Assembly (NCBI GenBank): GCA_963845265.1
Contig: CAWJRN010000007.1
Location: 62,001 to 126,000, forward strand
Reading direction: 5' to 3'
Length of the DNA stretch: 64,000 bases
Origin: DYRB01 sp963845265
GTDB lineage: Bacteria > Pseudomonadota > Gammaproteobacteria > Chromatiales > Chromatiaceae
A model generated the notes under the pieces. That model searched no databases. It had not been told where the DNA came from and saw only the letters and a program-made list of their open reading frames with translations. Position numbers and translations under genes: made by a program. Every line of letters starts with the position of its first letter. Within the stretch, counting starts at the first letter, position 1. This document shows positions 1 through 10,712 of the stretch, in pieces.

Positions 1-516
1 ACGGCCTCGGAGGAGCTGGCAGGGGCCACGGTCTTCGGCTATTGGGTCAAGGATCCTGAGCGCTATGGTGTGGCGGAGTTCGACGGTGAGGGCAGGGTGG
101 TCAGCCTGGAGGAGAAACCCATTCGGCCCAAGTCCAACTACGCTGTGACCGGGATCTACTTTTATGATGCCAACGTCTGCGATTTGGCCGCCGAGCTCAA
201 GCCTTCGCCGCGGGGGGAGTTGGAGATCACCGACCTCAACAACGTCTATCTGGCCCAAGGCCGGTTGCGCCTGGAGAAGATCGGTCGCGGTGTAGCCTGG
301 CTGGATACCGGGACCCACGAGTCCCTGATGCAGGCCGGGGACTTCATCCAGACCATCGAGCAACGCCAGGGGCTCAAGATATGTTGCCCCGAAGAGGTTG
401 CGTTCCAGAATCGTTGGATCGATGCAGATCAGCTCGCCGCCATGGCCGCGGTCCTGGTCAAGAGTGGATACGGGGATTACCTCATGGGGCTGTTGGAGCG
501 GGGGATGGAACCATGA
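1..516 (+). CDS. rfbA: Glucose-1-phosphate thymidylyltransferase, C-terminal part (5' end outside window)
   Basis: Makes dTDP-glucose from glucose-1-phosphate and dTTP, the first step towards dTDP-L-rhamnose for O-antigen or other surface glycans. The reading frame is open from base 1, so the gene starts upstream; only about 171 C-terminal codons are present. Visible family features are the stretch around 'GELEITDLNNVYL' and 'AWLDTGTHESLMQAG', both typical of the RmlA C-terminal half, followed by the usual 'EEVAFQNRWI' tail. The stop codon overlaps the start of rfbC by the sequence ATGA, showing translational coupling. The downstream order rfbC-rfbD supports the assignment; rfbB is presumably upstream or elsewhere. 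Confidence 0.93.
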   Translation, partial: TASEELAGATVFGYWVKDPERYGVAEFDGEGRVVSLEEKPIRPKSNYAVTGIYFYDANVCDLAAELKPSPRGELEITDLNNVYLAQGRLRLEKIGRGVAWLDTGTHESLMQAGDFIQTIEQRQGLKICCPEEVAFQNRWIDADQLAAMAAVLVKSGYGDYLMGLLERGMEP

Positions 517-1094
517 AGGTCATACAAACCGAGATCCCCGGTGTCGTGATGATCGAACCCAAGGTCTTTGGGGATGCACGAGGCTGGTTCATGGAGTCCT
601 GGCAGGTCGAGCGCTATGCAGGCGTGGGTGTGCCCGAGCGCATGGTCCAAGATAACCAGGCCTATTCAGGCCATGGCATCCTGCGCGGCCTGCATTGCCA
701 ATGGCCGCACGCCCAGGGCAAACTGGTTCAGGTACTTAGCGGCGAGGTCTTCGACGTCGCCGTGGATATCCGCCGTGGTTCGCCCTGGTTCGGGCGCTGG
801 GTGGGCGTGACACTGTCCGGGGAAAATCGGCGTCAGTTCTGGGTCCCGCCGGGGTTCGCACACGCCTATGTCGTGACAGGGGCGGACGCCGTCTTTGCCT
901 ACAAGTGCACCGACTTTTACCACCCTGAGACGGAGTTCAGCGTGCTCTGGAACGATCCGGACATCGGCATCGCCTGGCCCCTGGACGGGGAGCCCCTGCT
1001 CTCCGACAAGGATCGCAACGCGGCCCTGCTGCGGGATATCCCCGTGGAGCGCCTACCACCCTATGAAGAGGTCCGCCATGGGCTCGACCGCTAA
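513..1094 (+). CDS. rfbC: dTDP-4-dehydrorhamnose 3,5-epimerase
   Basis: Epimerises dTDP-4-keto-6-deoxyglucose at C3 and C5 in rhamnose biosynthesis. The protein is 193 aa, close to the family norm of about 180-190. The ATG at 513 is chosen because it overlaps the rfbA stop and gives the canonical N-terminus MKVIQTEIPGVVMIEP. The RmlC cupin motifs are clear: 'GILRGLHCQ' with His61 as the expected catalytic base, Lys70 following it, and 'WVPPGFAHAYVV'. It overlaps both neighbours (4 bp with rfbA and 17 bp with rfbD), so the three genes are a tight operon. Confidence 0.95.
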   Translation: MKVIQTEIPGVVMIEPKVFGDARGWFMESWQVERYAGVGVPERMVQDNQAYSGHGILRGLHCQWPHAQGKLVQVLSGEVFDVAVDIRRGSPWFGRWVGVTLSGENRRQFWVPPGFAHAYVVTGADAVFAYKCTDFYHPETEFSVLWNDPDIGIAWPLDGEPLLSDKDRNAALLRDIPVERLPPYEEVRHGLDR

Positions 1095-1980
1095 TCCACC
1101 TCGTATTCTACTCATCGGCGCCAATGGCCAGGTCGGCTGGGAACTGCGTCGCAGCCTGGCCCCACTTGGGCAGGTGGTCTCCGCCTCCCTGGAGGGGGAG
1201 TATGGCCCCAAGGTTGACCTTGCCAGCGCCGAGTCTCTGACTCGGTTGGTGCAGGAGACCGCCCCGGACGCGGTGGTCAACGCCGCTGCGTACACCGCGG
1301 TGGACCGAGCCGAGTCCGATGCCGCCCTGGCCTACCAGCTCAACGCCGAACCCCTGCGTATCCTCGGTGCCCTGCTGAAGGACCGCGGCGTCCCCGTGAT
1401 CCACTACTCGACCGATTTCGTCTTCTCCGGCGGGGCCAAGCGACCCTATCGTGAGGACGACGAGCCTGGCCCCCTGAGCGTTTATGGCTCCACCAAACTT
1501 GCAGGCGAGCGCCTGTTGCTAGAAAGCGGGGTCCCCGGCATCGTCTTTCGGACCAGCTGGGTCTACGGGGTGCGTGGTCAGAACTTCTTGTTGACCATGC
1601 GTAGGCTGTTTGCCGAGCAAGACGAGTTGCGTGTCGTTGACGACCAGGTGGGTGCGCCGACCTGGAGTCGCATGCTGGCGACGGTCACCGCCCATGTCCT
1701 GCACCGCGTCCTACGCCGGGAGGTCGATCTGGAGCAGGTCGCCGGACTCTACAACGTCACCGCAGGCGGGGAGACGAGCTGGTACGGCTTCGCCAAGGCG
1801 ATCCTCGACGCCAGCGGTGAGGACTGCCGGCTGTTGCCGGTGCCGTCCTCCGAGTACCGATCTCCCGCCCGGCGACCGGCCTACTCGGTGCTGGACAACA
1901 CCAAACTGCGAGAGACCTTTGGCCTGGCCCTGCCGGACTGGCGGTACTCGTTGGACCAGTGCCTGGAGGACTTGCAGTAG
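1078..1980 (+). CDS. rfbD: dTDP-4-dehydrorhamnose reductase
   Basis: Final NAD(P)H-dependent reduction yielding dTDP-L-rhamnose. The 300 aa product is the usual size. The start at 1078 lies inside the end of rfbC and places the Rossmann loop 'LLIGANGQVGWEL' about 10 residues from the N-terminus, as expected for RmlD. Other family signatures are 'YSTDFVFSG' and the catalytic 'YGSTKLAGE' (Tyr-x3-Lys). A longer frame continues upstream inside rfbC but would add unrelated residues. The gene ends 42 bp before the convergent lon stop; I saw no convincing terminator hairpin with a T-tract in that gap. Confidence 0.95.
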   Translation: MGSTANPPRILLIGANGQVGWELRRSLAPLGQVVSASLEGEYGPKVDLASAESLTRLVQETAPDAVVNAAAYTAVDRAESDAALAYQLNAEPLRILGALLKDRGVPVIHYSTDFVFSGGAKRPYREDDEPGPLSVYGSTKLAGERLLLESGVPGIVFRTSWVYGVRGQNFLLTMRRLFAEQDELRVVDDQVGAPTWSRMLATVTAHVLHRVLRREVDLEQVAGLYNVTAGGETSWYGFAKAILDASGEDCRLLPVPSSEYRSPARRPAYSVLDNTKLRETFGLALPDWRYSLDQCLEDLQ

Positions 1981-2022
1981 CGCCGTTCGGCAAGATTCCG
2001 AGCGGCTTCCGCCCTAAGCGGG

Positions 2023-4509
<2,487 letters not shown>

Positions 4510-4581
4510 TGCCGCTCCGCGGGTGGTGGTGATGGCAGCGGGAGCCGGTTGGCGGTGGCTCGTGCTGCCTAGCAAGGCCGA

Positions 4582-5376
4582 TCAATCTCTGGGCAATGGT
4601 AGGGAATTCCAAGCCGCATTGGCCAGCCGGATGAAGCCGTCCACCGGAATCTCTTCGGCCCGCTGCCCCGGGTCTATTCCCTGGGACTCCAGCAGGTCCA
4701 TGGGCAGGGCGCCCTTGAGGGTGTTGCGCAGGGTCTTGCGGCGTTGCGAGAAGGCCTGGGCGACCAAGCGGGTCAGGGTCGCGGTGTCGGCCACCGGGTG
4801 GGGTAGGGGGCGATAGGGTGTCAGACGCAGAAAGGCCGACTCGACCTTGGGGGCAGGGGTGAAGGCCGCTGGACCTATCGTGAACAGGATATCCGTGCGG
4901 CAGAAGGCCTGAAGCATGACGGACAGGCGCCCGTAAGCCTTGGTGCGCGGCTCGGCGGCGATGCGCTCGACCACCTCCCGCTGCAGCATGAGGTGCATGT
5001 CCGCGATGCAATCGGCCTGCTCGAGAAAGCGAAACAGCAGCGGGGTAGAGATGTTGTACGGCAGATTGCCCACAAGGCGCAGGCGGGTCCCGCCCTCGCG
5101 CAGCGAGCACAGGTCGAAGCTGAGGGCATCGGCATTGTGGATATTGAGGTCCCCGGCACCCGCGAACTGTGTCTCCAATGGGCCAACCAGGTCGCGGTCG
5201 ATCTCCACCACATCCAGATGGCCGGCCGCACCCAGGAGCCCGGCGGTGATGGCCCCGCGGCCGGGGCCGATCTCCACCAGCCGATCCCCGGGTTTGGCGC
5301 CGATGGCCGAAAGGATGCGTGCGATGACGCCGGGGTCATGGAGGAAGTTCTGGCCGAAGCGTTTGCGCGGGTGCAT
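4582..5376 (-). CDS. rsmA: 16S rRNA (adenine1518/1519-N6)-dimethyltransferase
   Basis: Dimethylates two adjacent adenines in helix 45 of 16S rRNA, a late step in 30S subunit assembly. The 264 aa protein has the SAM-binding motif 'VEIGPGRGAIT' and the catalytic 'NLPYNIS' motif (N6-adenine methyltransferase type). The start at 5376 gives the canonical N-terminus MHPRKRFGQNFLHDPG; a longer in-frame extension into the transaldolase gene is not conserved. An AGGAA element sits about 10 bp upstream. Only 4 bp separate it from the tal stop, so tal-rsmA are cotranscribed, with lon next. Confidence 0.95.
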   Translation of the reverse strand: MHPRKRFGQNFLHDPGVIARILSAIGAKPGDRLVEIGPGRGAITAGLLGAAGHLDVVEIDRDLVGPLETQFAGAGDLNIHNADALSFDLCSLREGGTRLRLVGNLPYNISTPLLFRFLEQADCIADMHLMLQREVVERIAAEPRTKAYGRLSVMLQAFCRTDILFTIGPAAFTPAPKVESAFLRLTPYRPLPHPVADTATLTRLVAQAFSQRRKTLRNTLKGALPMDLLESQGIDPGQRAEEIPVDGFIRLANAAWNSLPLPRD

Positions 5377-5380
5377 GGGG

Positions 5381-6346
5381 TCAGCAGTTCCTGCAGATCT
5401 CGCGGGTGAACTTCTCCAACTTGACCGTGTCGGCGGCAAACAGACGGATGCCCTCGGAGAGCTTGGCGGTGGCCATGGCATCCTGGTTGAGGTCCCAGCG
5501 GAACGTCTTTTCATCGTAGAGGACGCGCTCGATGATCATGTCACTGGACTTCTCCGGGTCCAGCCTGCGGGGCACCTCGCCCTCCTCAGCGGCGAGTTCG
5601 CCAAGCAGGGCGGGGGAGATGGTCAGGAAATCGCAGCCGGCCAGCTCAAGGATCTCGGCGGCGTTGCGGAAGCTCGCGCCCATGATCACGGTGTCGTAGC
5701 CGTGGGCCTTGTAATAGTTGAAGATACGGGTCACGGAGCGCACACCCGGGTCTTCGTCCGCCGGGTAGCCGGTGACGTGCTCCGCCTCCTTGTACCAGTC
5801 GAGGATACGCCCGACGAAGGGCGAGATCAGGGTGACACCGGCGTCGGCACAGGCCACTGCCTGGGGAAAGCTGAACAACAGGGTCAGATTGCAATGCAGG
5901 CCGCGGCGCTCGAGGCGCTCGGCGGTGTTGATCCCCTCCCAGGTGGAGGCGATCTTGAACAGGACCCGGTCGGAGTCGATACCCGCCTGATCGTAGAGTT
6001 CCACCAGTTCCTCGGCCCGGCGCAGGGTACCCTCGCTGTTGAACGACATGCGCGCGTCGATCTCGGTCGACACCCGGCCCGGGACCACCTTGAGAATCTC
6101 GGCGCCGAAGTTGACGGCCAGCCGCTCCATAGTCCAGCGTGCCCGGCTCTGCGAGTCAGACCCCTTTGATATGCCAAAGGCCGCGGCGTCCTCCACCAGG
6201 TGGCGGTATTGGGGCATCTGGGCCGCCTTGTAGAGCAGAGATGGGTTGGTGGTGGCGTCCTGGGGTCGGTATTGGGCGATCGCCTCGAAGTCCCCGGTGT
6301 CGGCAACCACCGTCGTCATGGTCTTAAGTTGGTCGAGCTTGTTCAT
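5381..6346 (-). CDS. tal: Transaldolase
   Basis: Transfers a dihydroxyacetone unit between sugar phosphates in the non-oxidative pentose phosphate pathway. The protein is 321 aa, the length of the TalB subfamily (E. coli TalB 317). The N-terminus 'MNKLDQLKTMTTVVADTGDF' and the substrate motif 'DATTNPSLL' are characteristic. The Schiff-base lysine is Lys131 in 'RVLFKIASTWEGI'. It is the first gene of the minus-strand tal-rsmA-lon cluster and is divergent from the CHAD gene across a 174 bp gap that should hold both promoters. Confidence 0.95.
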   Translation of the reverse strand: MNKLDQLKTMTTVVADTGDFEAIAQYRPQDATTNPSLLYKAAQMPQYRHLVEDAAAFGISKGSDSQSRARWTMERLAVNFGAEILKVVPGRVSTEIDARMSFNSEGTLRRAEELVELYDQAGIDSDRVLFKIASTWEGINTAERLERRGLHCNLTLLFSFPQAVACADAGVTLISPFVGRILDWYKEAEHVTGYPADEDPGVRSVTRIFNYYKAHGYDTVIMGASFRNAAEILELAGCDFLTISPALLGELAAEEGEVPRRLDPEKSSDMIIERVLYDEKTFRWDLNQDAMATAKLSEGIRLFAADTVKLEKFTREICRNC

Positions 6347-6520
6347 GGGGCGGCACCTAGTAGCATGGGTAGTGGGGTGAGGATTCGGATGGGTAGAACG
6401 TCAGGGAATCCACCTTAGACGATTTTTGTGACCGTTTGTAACTGTCAGCGTACCCGGAAAACCAGACAGTTTGGGTCCGATTCGGCATACTGAAGCGATC
6501 GCGACAACAGAGTTGAGACC

Positions 6521-8110
6521 ATGCAGACACCATCTCCAGACTATTTATTGCCCCCCGCGGTTGCCGGCGGGCTAGCGGACGCCCTCGCCGAGGCAGATTG
6601 GCCCTGTCGGATCGAGCTCGTAACCCCCGTCACGGTGCGGTTACTCGACAGCTTCGATTGGGGTGCCTATGGCGCCGGGGCGCTGATTGAGGAACGTTGC
6701 GACGCTGATGCCTGCCGCCTGCTCTGGCATGACCTCAAGGGTTCGGCGGAGCCGCAGGAGCAGGTCATCGCCGAGTCCCCGGGTCTGGCCCTGGATCTGC
6801 CCGCGGGCCCGCTGCGTGAGCTGATCCTGCCGGCCCTTGGGCCCCGTCGCCTGCTGCCGATGGTGGTATTCGACATCGAGCCCCGGGTCCTGCGCCTGCT
6901 CGACGAAGAGGACAAGACGGTGGTCCGGCTGATGCTGGAGACCTATCGGCTGCAAACCCCGGGTCGTGGCCTGGCCCCGCGCCTGCGCCTGCTGCCCCTC
7001 AAGGGGTACGAGTCCCAGGCTCGGGATGTCGCCGCCTGGTTAACGGAGGTCCTGGGATTGGAACCGGCGGAGCGCCCTTTGTTGGTGGATGCCCTGGACC
7101 AGGGTGAGCGGGTCCCGGGGGACTATTCATCCAAGCTCGACTATCGCCTCGACCCGGCCCAGCGCGCCGACAGCGCCGCTCGGGAGATCTTCGTCGGTCT
7201 GCTGGACACCCTGGAGGCCAACATCCCGGGGACCAGGGCCAACTTGGACAGCGAGTTTCTGCACGACCTGCGGGTTGCCACCCGCCGCATCAGGGCGGCC
7301 TTGTCCCAGATCCCTGGGGTCCTACCGCCCCCAATCGTGGACCAGTTCAAGGAGCGCTTCGGCTGGTTGCAGCAGATCACCGGTCCGGTGCGGGATCTGG
7401 ACGTCTACCTGCTCGACTTCGATACCTACCAGGCCATCCTGCCTGCACCCCTGCGGCCCGACCTGGAACCCCTGCGCGGCTATGTCCTGGCTCACTACGC
7501 CGAGGCCCAGGGACAACTCGTCCGGGATCTGGACTCCCCGGCCATGGAGACCCTGCTGCGGGACTGGCGACGCGCCCTGACCGAGCCCTTGGCTGCGGGT
7601 GACGAGCCCACCAATGCCGCCCGTCCGGTCAAGGCCCTGGCGGACCAACGCATCTGGCGCATGGTTCGGCGAGTGCGCAAGGAGGGGCGGGCGATTGACG
7701 CCGACTCCCCGGCGGAGGACATGCACGAGTTACGTAAGAGCTGTAAAAAGCTGCGCTATCTCATGGAATTCTTTCAGAGTCTCTATCCTGGGTCCGGCGT
7801 CGGAAAGGCGGTCAAGGTGCTCCGCAGGCTACTCGACAACCTGGGGGATTTTCAGGATCTTGCCATTCAGGCAGACCACCTGCGCGACCTTGCCGAGCGC
7901 ATGCGCGCCGAGGGGCAGGGGGCAGGGCACCTCAGCACCGGTACCTTGCTGGCCATGGGCGCCCTTGTGGCGGACCTGCTGCGCCGCCAGGAGTCGGCCC
8001 GTGCGGACTTTGCGGAGACGTTCGCGGGGTTTGACTCCGTTGAGGGTCGGGCCCTGTTCCGTGGCCTGTTTCACGCCGGGCCGAATGCCGATCAGGCGGA
8101 GTCAGCATGA
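6521..8110 (+). CDS. CHAD-domain protein with degenerate CYTH-like N-terminal region
   Basis: The 529 aa protein has a C-terminal CHAD (conserved histidine alpha-helical) domain from about residue 225 to 510, seen in the helix 'EFLHDLRVATRRIRAAL' and in 'DMHELRKSCKKLRYLMEFF', both rich in His, Arg and Lys. CHAD domains are known to bind inorganic polyphosphate and to localise to polyphosphate granules. The first 215 residues look like a beta-rich CYTH relative but I do not see the ExExK catalytic motif, so triphosphatase activity is doubtful. Its stop overlaps the start of the ParA-type ATPase gene (ATGA at 8107-8110), implying coupled synthesis. Two PPK2 genes lie 9-16 kb downstream. The exact role is not known; polyphosphate binding is inferred from the family. 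Confidence 0.85.
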   Translation: MQTPSPDYLLPPAVAGGLADALAEADWPCRIELVTPVTVRLLDSFDWGAYGAGALIEERCDADACRLLWHDLKGSAEPQEQVIAESPGLALDLPAGPLRELILPALGPRRLLPMVVFDIEPRVLRLLDEEDKTVVRLMLETYRLQTPGRGLAPRLRLLPLKGYESQARDVAAWLTEVLGLEPAERPLLVDALDQGERVPGDYSSKLDYRLDPAQRADSAAREIFVGLLDTLEANIPGTRANLDSEFLHDLRVATRRIRAALSQIPGVLPPPIVDQFKERFGWLQQITGPVRDLDVYLLDFDTYQAILPAPLRPDLEPLRGYVLAHYAEAQGQLVRDLDSPAMETLLRDWRRALTEPLAAGDEPTNAARPVKALADQRIWRMVRRVRKEGRAIDADSPAEDMHELRKSCKKLRYLMEFFQSLYPGSGVGKAVKVLRRLLDNLGDFQDLAIQADHLRDLAERMRAEGQGAGHLSTGTLLAMGALVADLLRRQESARADFAETFAGFDSVEGRALFRGLFHAGPNADQAESA

Positions 8111-8850
8111 AGATCATCGGTATTTACAGCATCAAGGGCGGGGTGGGTAAGACCTCCTCCGCCGTCAATCTGGCCTACCTGGCCGCCGCCGCGGGTAGTC
8201 GCACCCTGCTGTGGGACCTCGACCCCCAGGCCGCGTCGACCTTCTATCTGCGGGTCAAGCCGAAGGTCAAGGGCGGGGGCAAGTCCCTGGCCCGGGGCAA
8301 GATCGACCTGGACGACCTGGTCAAGGCCACCGACTTCGACAGATTGGATTTGCTCCCCGGGGATTTTTCCCTGCGCAACATGGACCTGATGTTGGAGGAC
8401 GCGAAGCACCCGACCAAGCAGCTGGAGCGCCTGCTGCGGCCCCTGGGGGATGCCTACGACACGGTCTTTTTGGACTGTCCGCCGAGCATTTCCCTGCTCT
8501 CCGAGAACGTCTTCCGCGCCGCCGATGTGCTCCTGGTGCCCACGGTCCCCTCGCCCCTGTCCGCCCGCACCCTGGACCAGCTCATGGGGTTCTTGGCAGA
8601 CGCCTTCGGATCGCGTGGGCCCAAGGTGAGGCCGTTTTTTTCGATGGTGGGCCCGGACCAGCCGCTCCAGGCCGGTCTCATGGAACATATCGGAGCCCTC
8701 TACCCGGCAACGCTCCGTACCCCCATCCCCCGGGCGGGGGAGGTCGAATACATGGGTGTGCATCGCATGCCGCTGCCGGCCTTTGCCCCGGAATCCGTCG
8801 CCACTGCGGCGTATCGGGCCCTGTGGGGCGAAGTGCTGTCCGCGGTCTAG
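8107..8850 (+). CDS. ParA/MinD-family ATPase coupled to the CHAD protein
   Basis: The 247 aa protein has the deviant Walker A box 'YSIKGGVGKTSSAVNL' at residues 8-23 with the signature lysine, the A' box 'LWDLDPQAAST', and the Walker B region 'DTVFLDCPPSISLL'. These define the ParA/Soj/McdA group of ATPases, which position cargo on the nucleoid or membrane. There is no ParB gene, no parS-like repeat cluster and no second ATPase next to it, so chromosome partition is unlikely. The 4-bp overlap with the CHAD gene suggests that CHAD is its cargo adaptor. The stop codon sits in the CTAG target of a MITE-like insertion that begins immediately after it. Confidence 0.88.
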   Translation: MKIIGIYSIKGGVGKTSSAVNLAYLAAAAGSRTLLWDLDPQAASTFYLRVKPKVKGGGKSLARGKIDLDDLVKATDFDRLDLLPGDFSLRNMDLMLEDAKHPTKQLERLLRPLGDAYDTVFLDCPPSISLLSENVFRAADVLLVPTVPSPLSARTLDQLMGFLADAFGSRGPKVRPFFSMVGPDQPLQAGLMEHIGALYPATLRTPIPRAGEVEYMGVHRMPLPAFAPESVATAAYRALWGEVLSAV

Positions 8851-9014
8851 CAGCAGCCTGTCGGACTTCGGATGAATCGGCTGCGGAAGCGGGAGAACGG
8901 TCCATTTCGCCCCGCTTTTTCGTTACATAGAGCCCACTATGCGCCTCAAAACCGGAACAAAATGGCCTCGCCCTCCCACTCCCTCGCTTCGATCCACCTA
9001 AGCCCGACAGGCTG
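8851..9014. mobile_element. MITE-like element with ~27 bp imperfect terminal inverted repeats
   Basis: A 164 bp non-coding segment between the ParA-type gene and the next gene has inverted ends: CAGCAGCCTGTCGGACTT on the left and, read on the other strand, CAGCCTGTCGGGCTTAGG on the right; similarity continues for about 27 bp. Both ends are flanked by CTAG (8847-8850 and 9015-9018), compatible with a 4-bp target duplication. It has no open reading frame of note. The left CTAG contains the TAG stop of the upstream gene. Assignment to a particular insertion-sequence family would need a search. Confidence 0.7.
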
Positions 9015-9040
9015 CTAGGCAGGGGAGTTGTCCATTCACC

Positions 9041-9529
9041 GTGTCGCTGTACTGGCCATCCATCCTGAGCCTGCTCGCCTTGGTCCTGCTGGCGAATGGC
9101 GTGCCCGCCCTGTTGAGCCTGGTTTGCGGACGGGCACGCCCCCTCGACGCTGGCCGCACCTTGGCCGACGGTGGGCCACTGCTCGGTCCGTCCAAGACCT
9201 GGCGGGGCCTGCTCGGCGCCCTGGCCGGTACAACCCTTGGGGCGCTGCTCCTGGGGTTGTCTTGGGGCCTGGGTGTGGTGGTTGCTGTTGGTGCCATGTG
9301 CGGGGACCTGGCCACCAGCTTCCTCAAGCGCCGGCTCGGGTTGGCACCCAACGCCTCGCTGCCGGTCCTGGATCAGGTCCCTGAGGCGCTGCTGCCCGGC
9401 CTACTGGTCAAGGCGGAACTGGCCCTCGGTTGGGCCGACCTGGGGGTGTCGGTGCTGGCCTTCTGTGCGTTGGACCTGATTCTGACCCACCTCAGTCGTC
9501 GGCTTCTGCGCCCCCAGTTGAGGGATTGA
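9041..9529 (+). CDS. CDP-archaeol synthase-like (CarS/DUF46 family) integral membrane protein
   Basis: A 162 aa protein starting at GTG with AGGGGAG about 13 bp upstream. It has four or five hydrophobic segments and the family motif 'GPSKTWRG' at about residues 48-55, followed by 'MCGDLATSFLKRRLGL', which matches the CTP:phosphatidate/archaeol cytidylyltransferase-like family (CarS, formerly DUF46). Archaeal members make CDP-archaeol; the substrate of bacterial members is not established, and a lipid or polyprenyl-phosphate cytidylyl transfer is only inferred. It is convergent with the phosphoesterase gene with a single base between the two stop codons. Confidence 0.7.
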   Translation: MSLYWPSILSLLALVLLANGVPALLSLVCGRARPLDAGRTLADGGPLLGPSKTWRGLLGALAGTTLGALLLGLSWGLGVVVAVGAMCGDLATSFLKRRLGLAPNASLPVLDQVPEALLPGLLVKAELALGWADLGVSVLAFCALDLILTHLSRRLLRPQLRD

Positions 9530-9530
9530 A

Positions 9531-10490
9531 TCAGGCGCAGAGAAGCGTATGCACCGTGATCTCGGGTAGGCAGTTGAGACGGGCGTTGACCACCGAGCTG
9601 CCGGAGCCCACCGAGGTGTAGCCGTTCATGCCCGCATAGCTCCAGGACCCACCGGCGAGCCGCCGCGGGCAGCGGGCGTCCCAGGTGATGGCGTGGCCGC
9701 CGGGCAGGCAGATCTGGCCGCCATGGGTGTGGCCGCACAGCATGGCCCGAAAGCCTGCATGGGCCGCGTGTCGGTAGATCTCGGGGGTGTGGGACAGAAA
9801 CAGGGCGCAGGCGTCCGGCGGGATCGCCGCCGCCGCTTGTTGGAGGTTGTGGACCTGGTAGTAGTGGGCGTCGTCGATCCCGACTAAGTGCAGGGTCGCG
9901 CCGTCCCGCTCGATGGCCACGGACTCGTTGAGCAGCACCTGAATGCCCATGGCCTCCATCCCGGGGACCATGCGGATGGTGTCGTGGTTGCCGAGGACGG
10001 CGTAGATGGGCCCCTTCAGTTGCAGGCGGATCGCTTCCAGTCCCTTCAGGGCGGGCTCGAAGGGGCCATAGGTGCGGGCCCGGTAGTCCCCGGTCAGCAC
10101 GCACAGGTCGTAGTCCAAGTCGCGGACCCGCTCGGCGATGGCGTGGGTGATGCGTGGGTCCAGGTCCGTGTGCAGGTCGCTCAGGTGCAGGATACGCAGA
10201 CCGGCGAATGCCCGCAGCAGACCCGGTACCTCCAGCGCGTTGCCGACGATGCGGATGGTGCGGGCGTTGCGCTGGGCTCGCCCGTAGAGGCCCACCAGGC
10301 GCAGGGAATGGCGAATGAACCCCTGGACCGAGTACCAGTTCTCCGGATAAAAAAAGTGTGCCCCAGGTCGTTCGAAGCAGAAGACCTCGTGGGCCTCCTC
10401 CAGGCCGAGTCGCTGGCGCAGATGCACGGGCCCGATGCGCCACAGCAGGGCCTCGAGGACGGCAGGGAGATCCGGTTCTGAATTGGACAT
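9531..10490 (-). CDS. Metallophosphoesterase (calcineurin-like, YkuE type)
   Basis: The 319 aa protein has the full dinuclear-metal signature in order: 'LHLSDLHTD' (D-x-H), 'CVLTGDYRAR' (GD), 'VLGNHD' (GNHD), 'LFLSHTPE' and 'MLCGHTHGGQ' (GHxH). This arrangement is typical of the YkuE-like branch, whose members act on phosphoesters at or outside the membrane. The N-terminal ~110 residues are an extension without recognisable motif. The start MSNSEPDL at 10490 was chosen over a long upstream extension that would run through the divergent rhodanese gene. The natural substrate cannot be deduced. Confidence 0.85.
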   Translation of the reverse strand: MSNSEPDLPAVLEALLWRIGPVHLRQRLGLEEAHEVFCFERPGAHFFYPENWYSVQGFIRHSLRLVGLYGRAQRNARTIRIVGNALEVPGLLRAFAGLRILHLSDLHTDLDPRITHAIAERVRDLDYDLCVLTGDYRARTYGPFEPALKGLEAIRLQLKGPIYAVLGNHDTIRMVPGMEAMGIQVLLNESVAIERDGATLHLVGIDDAHYYQVHNLQQAAAAIPPDACALFLSHTPEIYRHAAHAGFRAMLCGHTHGGQICLPGGHAITWDARCPRRLAGGSWSYAGMNGYTSVGSGSSVVNARLNCLPEITVHTLLCA

Positions 10491-10712
10491 CGTCGCACTG
10501 ACGGCCCTGATAGAGAATGCCTGGCGCCGATTGTCGCGCCCGAGCCGCCACATAGCGAGTCGAAGTGGCCGGATGCGGGCGGCGCCCCAGCACCACTGCC
10601 GGGGGGTGGTGCCCTGGAGAACCTTGTTCCTTTCCCACCCTAATGCGCTCTGGCGTATGCTCCCGATCGTCGTCATGCGCGACATGGCCAATCGAATGCT
10701 TGTGGAGGACCC

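Noticed and set aside
1981..2022. Bidirectional terminator between rfbD and lon
   Set aside because: Only a weak CGCCCTAAGCGGGC palindrome without T-tract is present.
8107..8850. ParA-type gene as a chromosome or plasmid partition system
   Set aside because: No ParB gene or centromere-like repeats are adjacent, and the gene is coupled to a CHAD gene instead.
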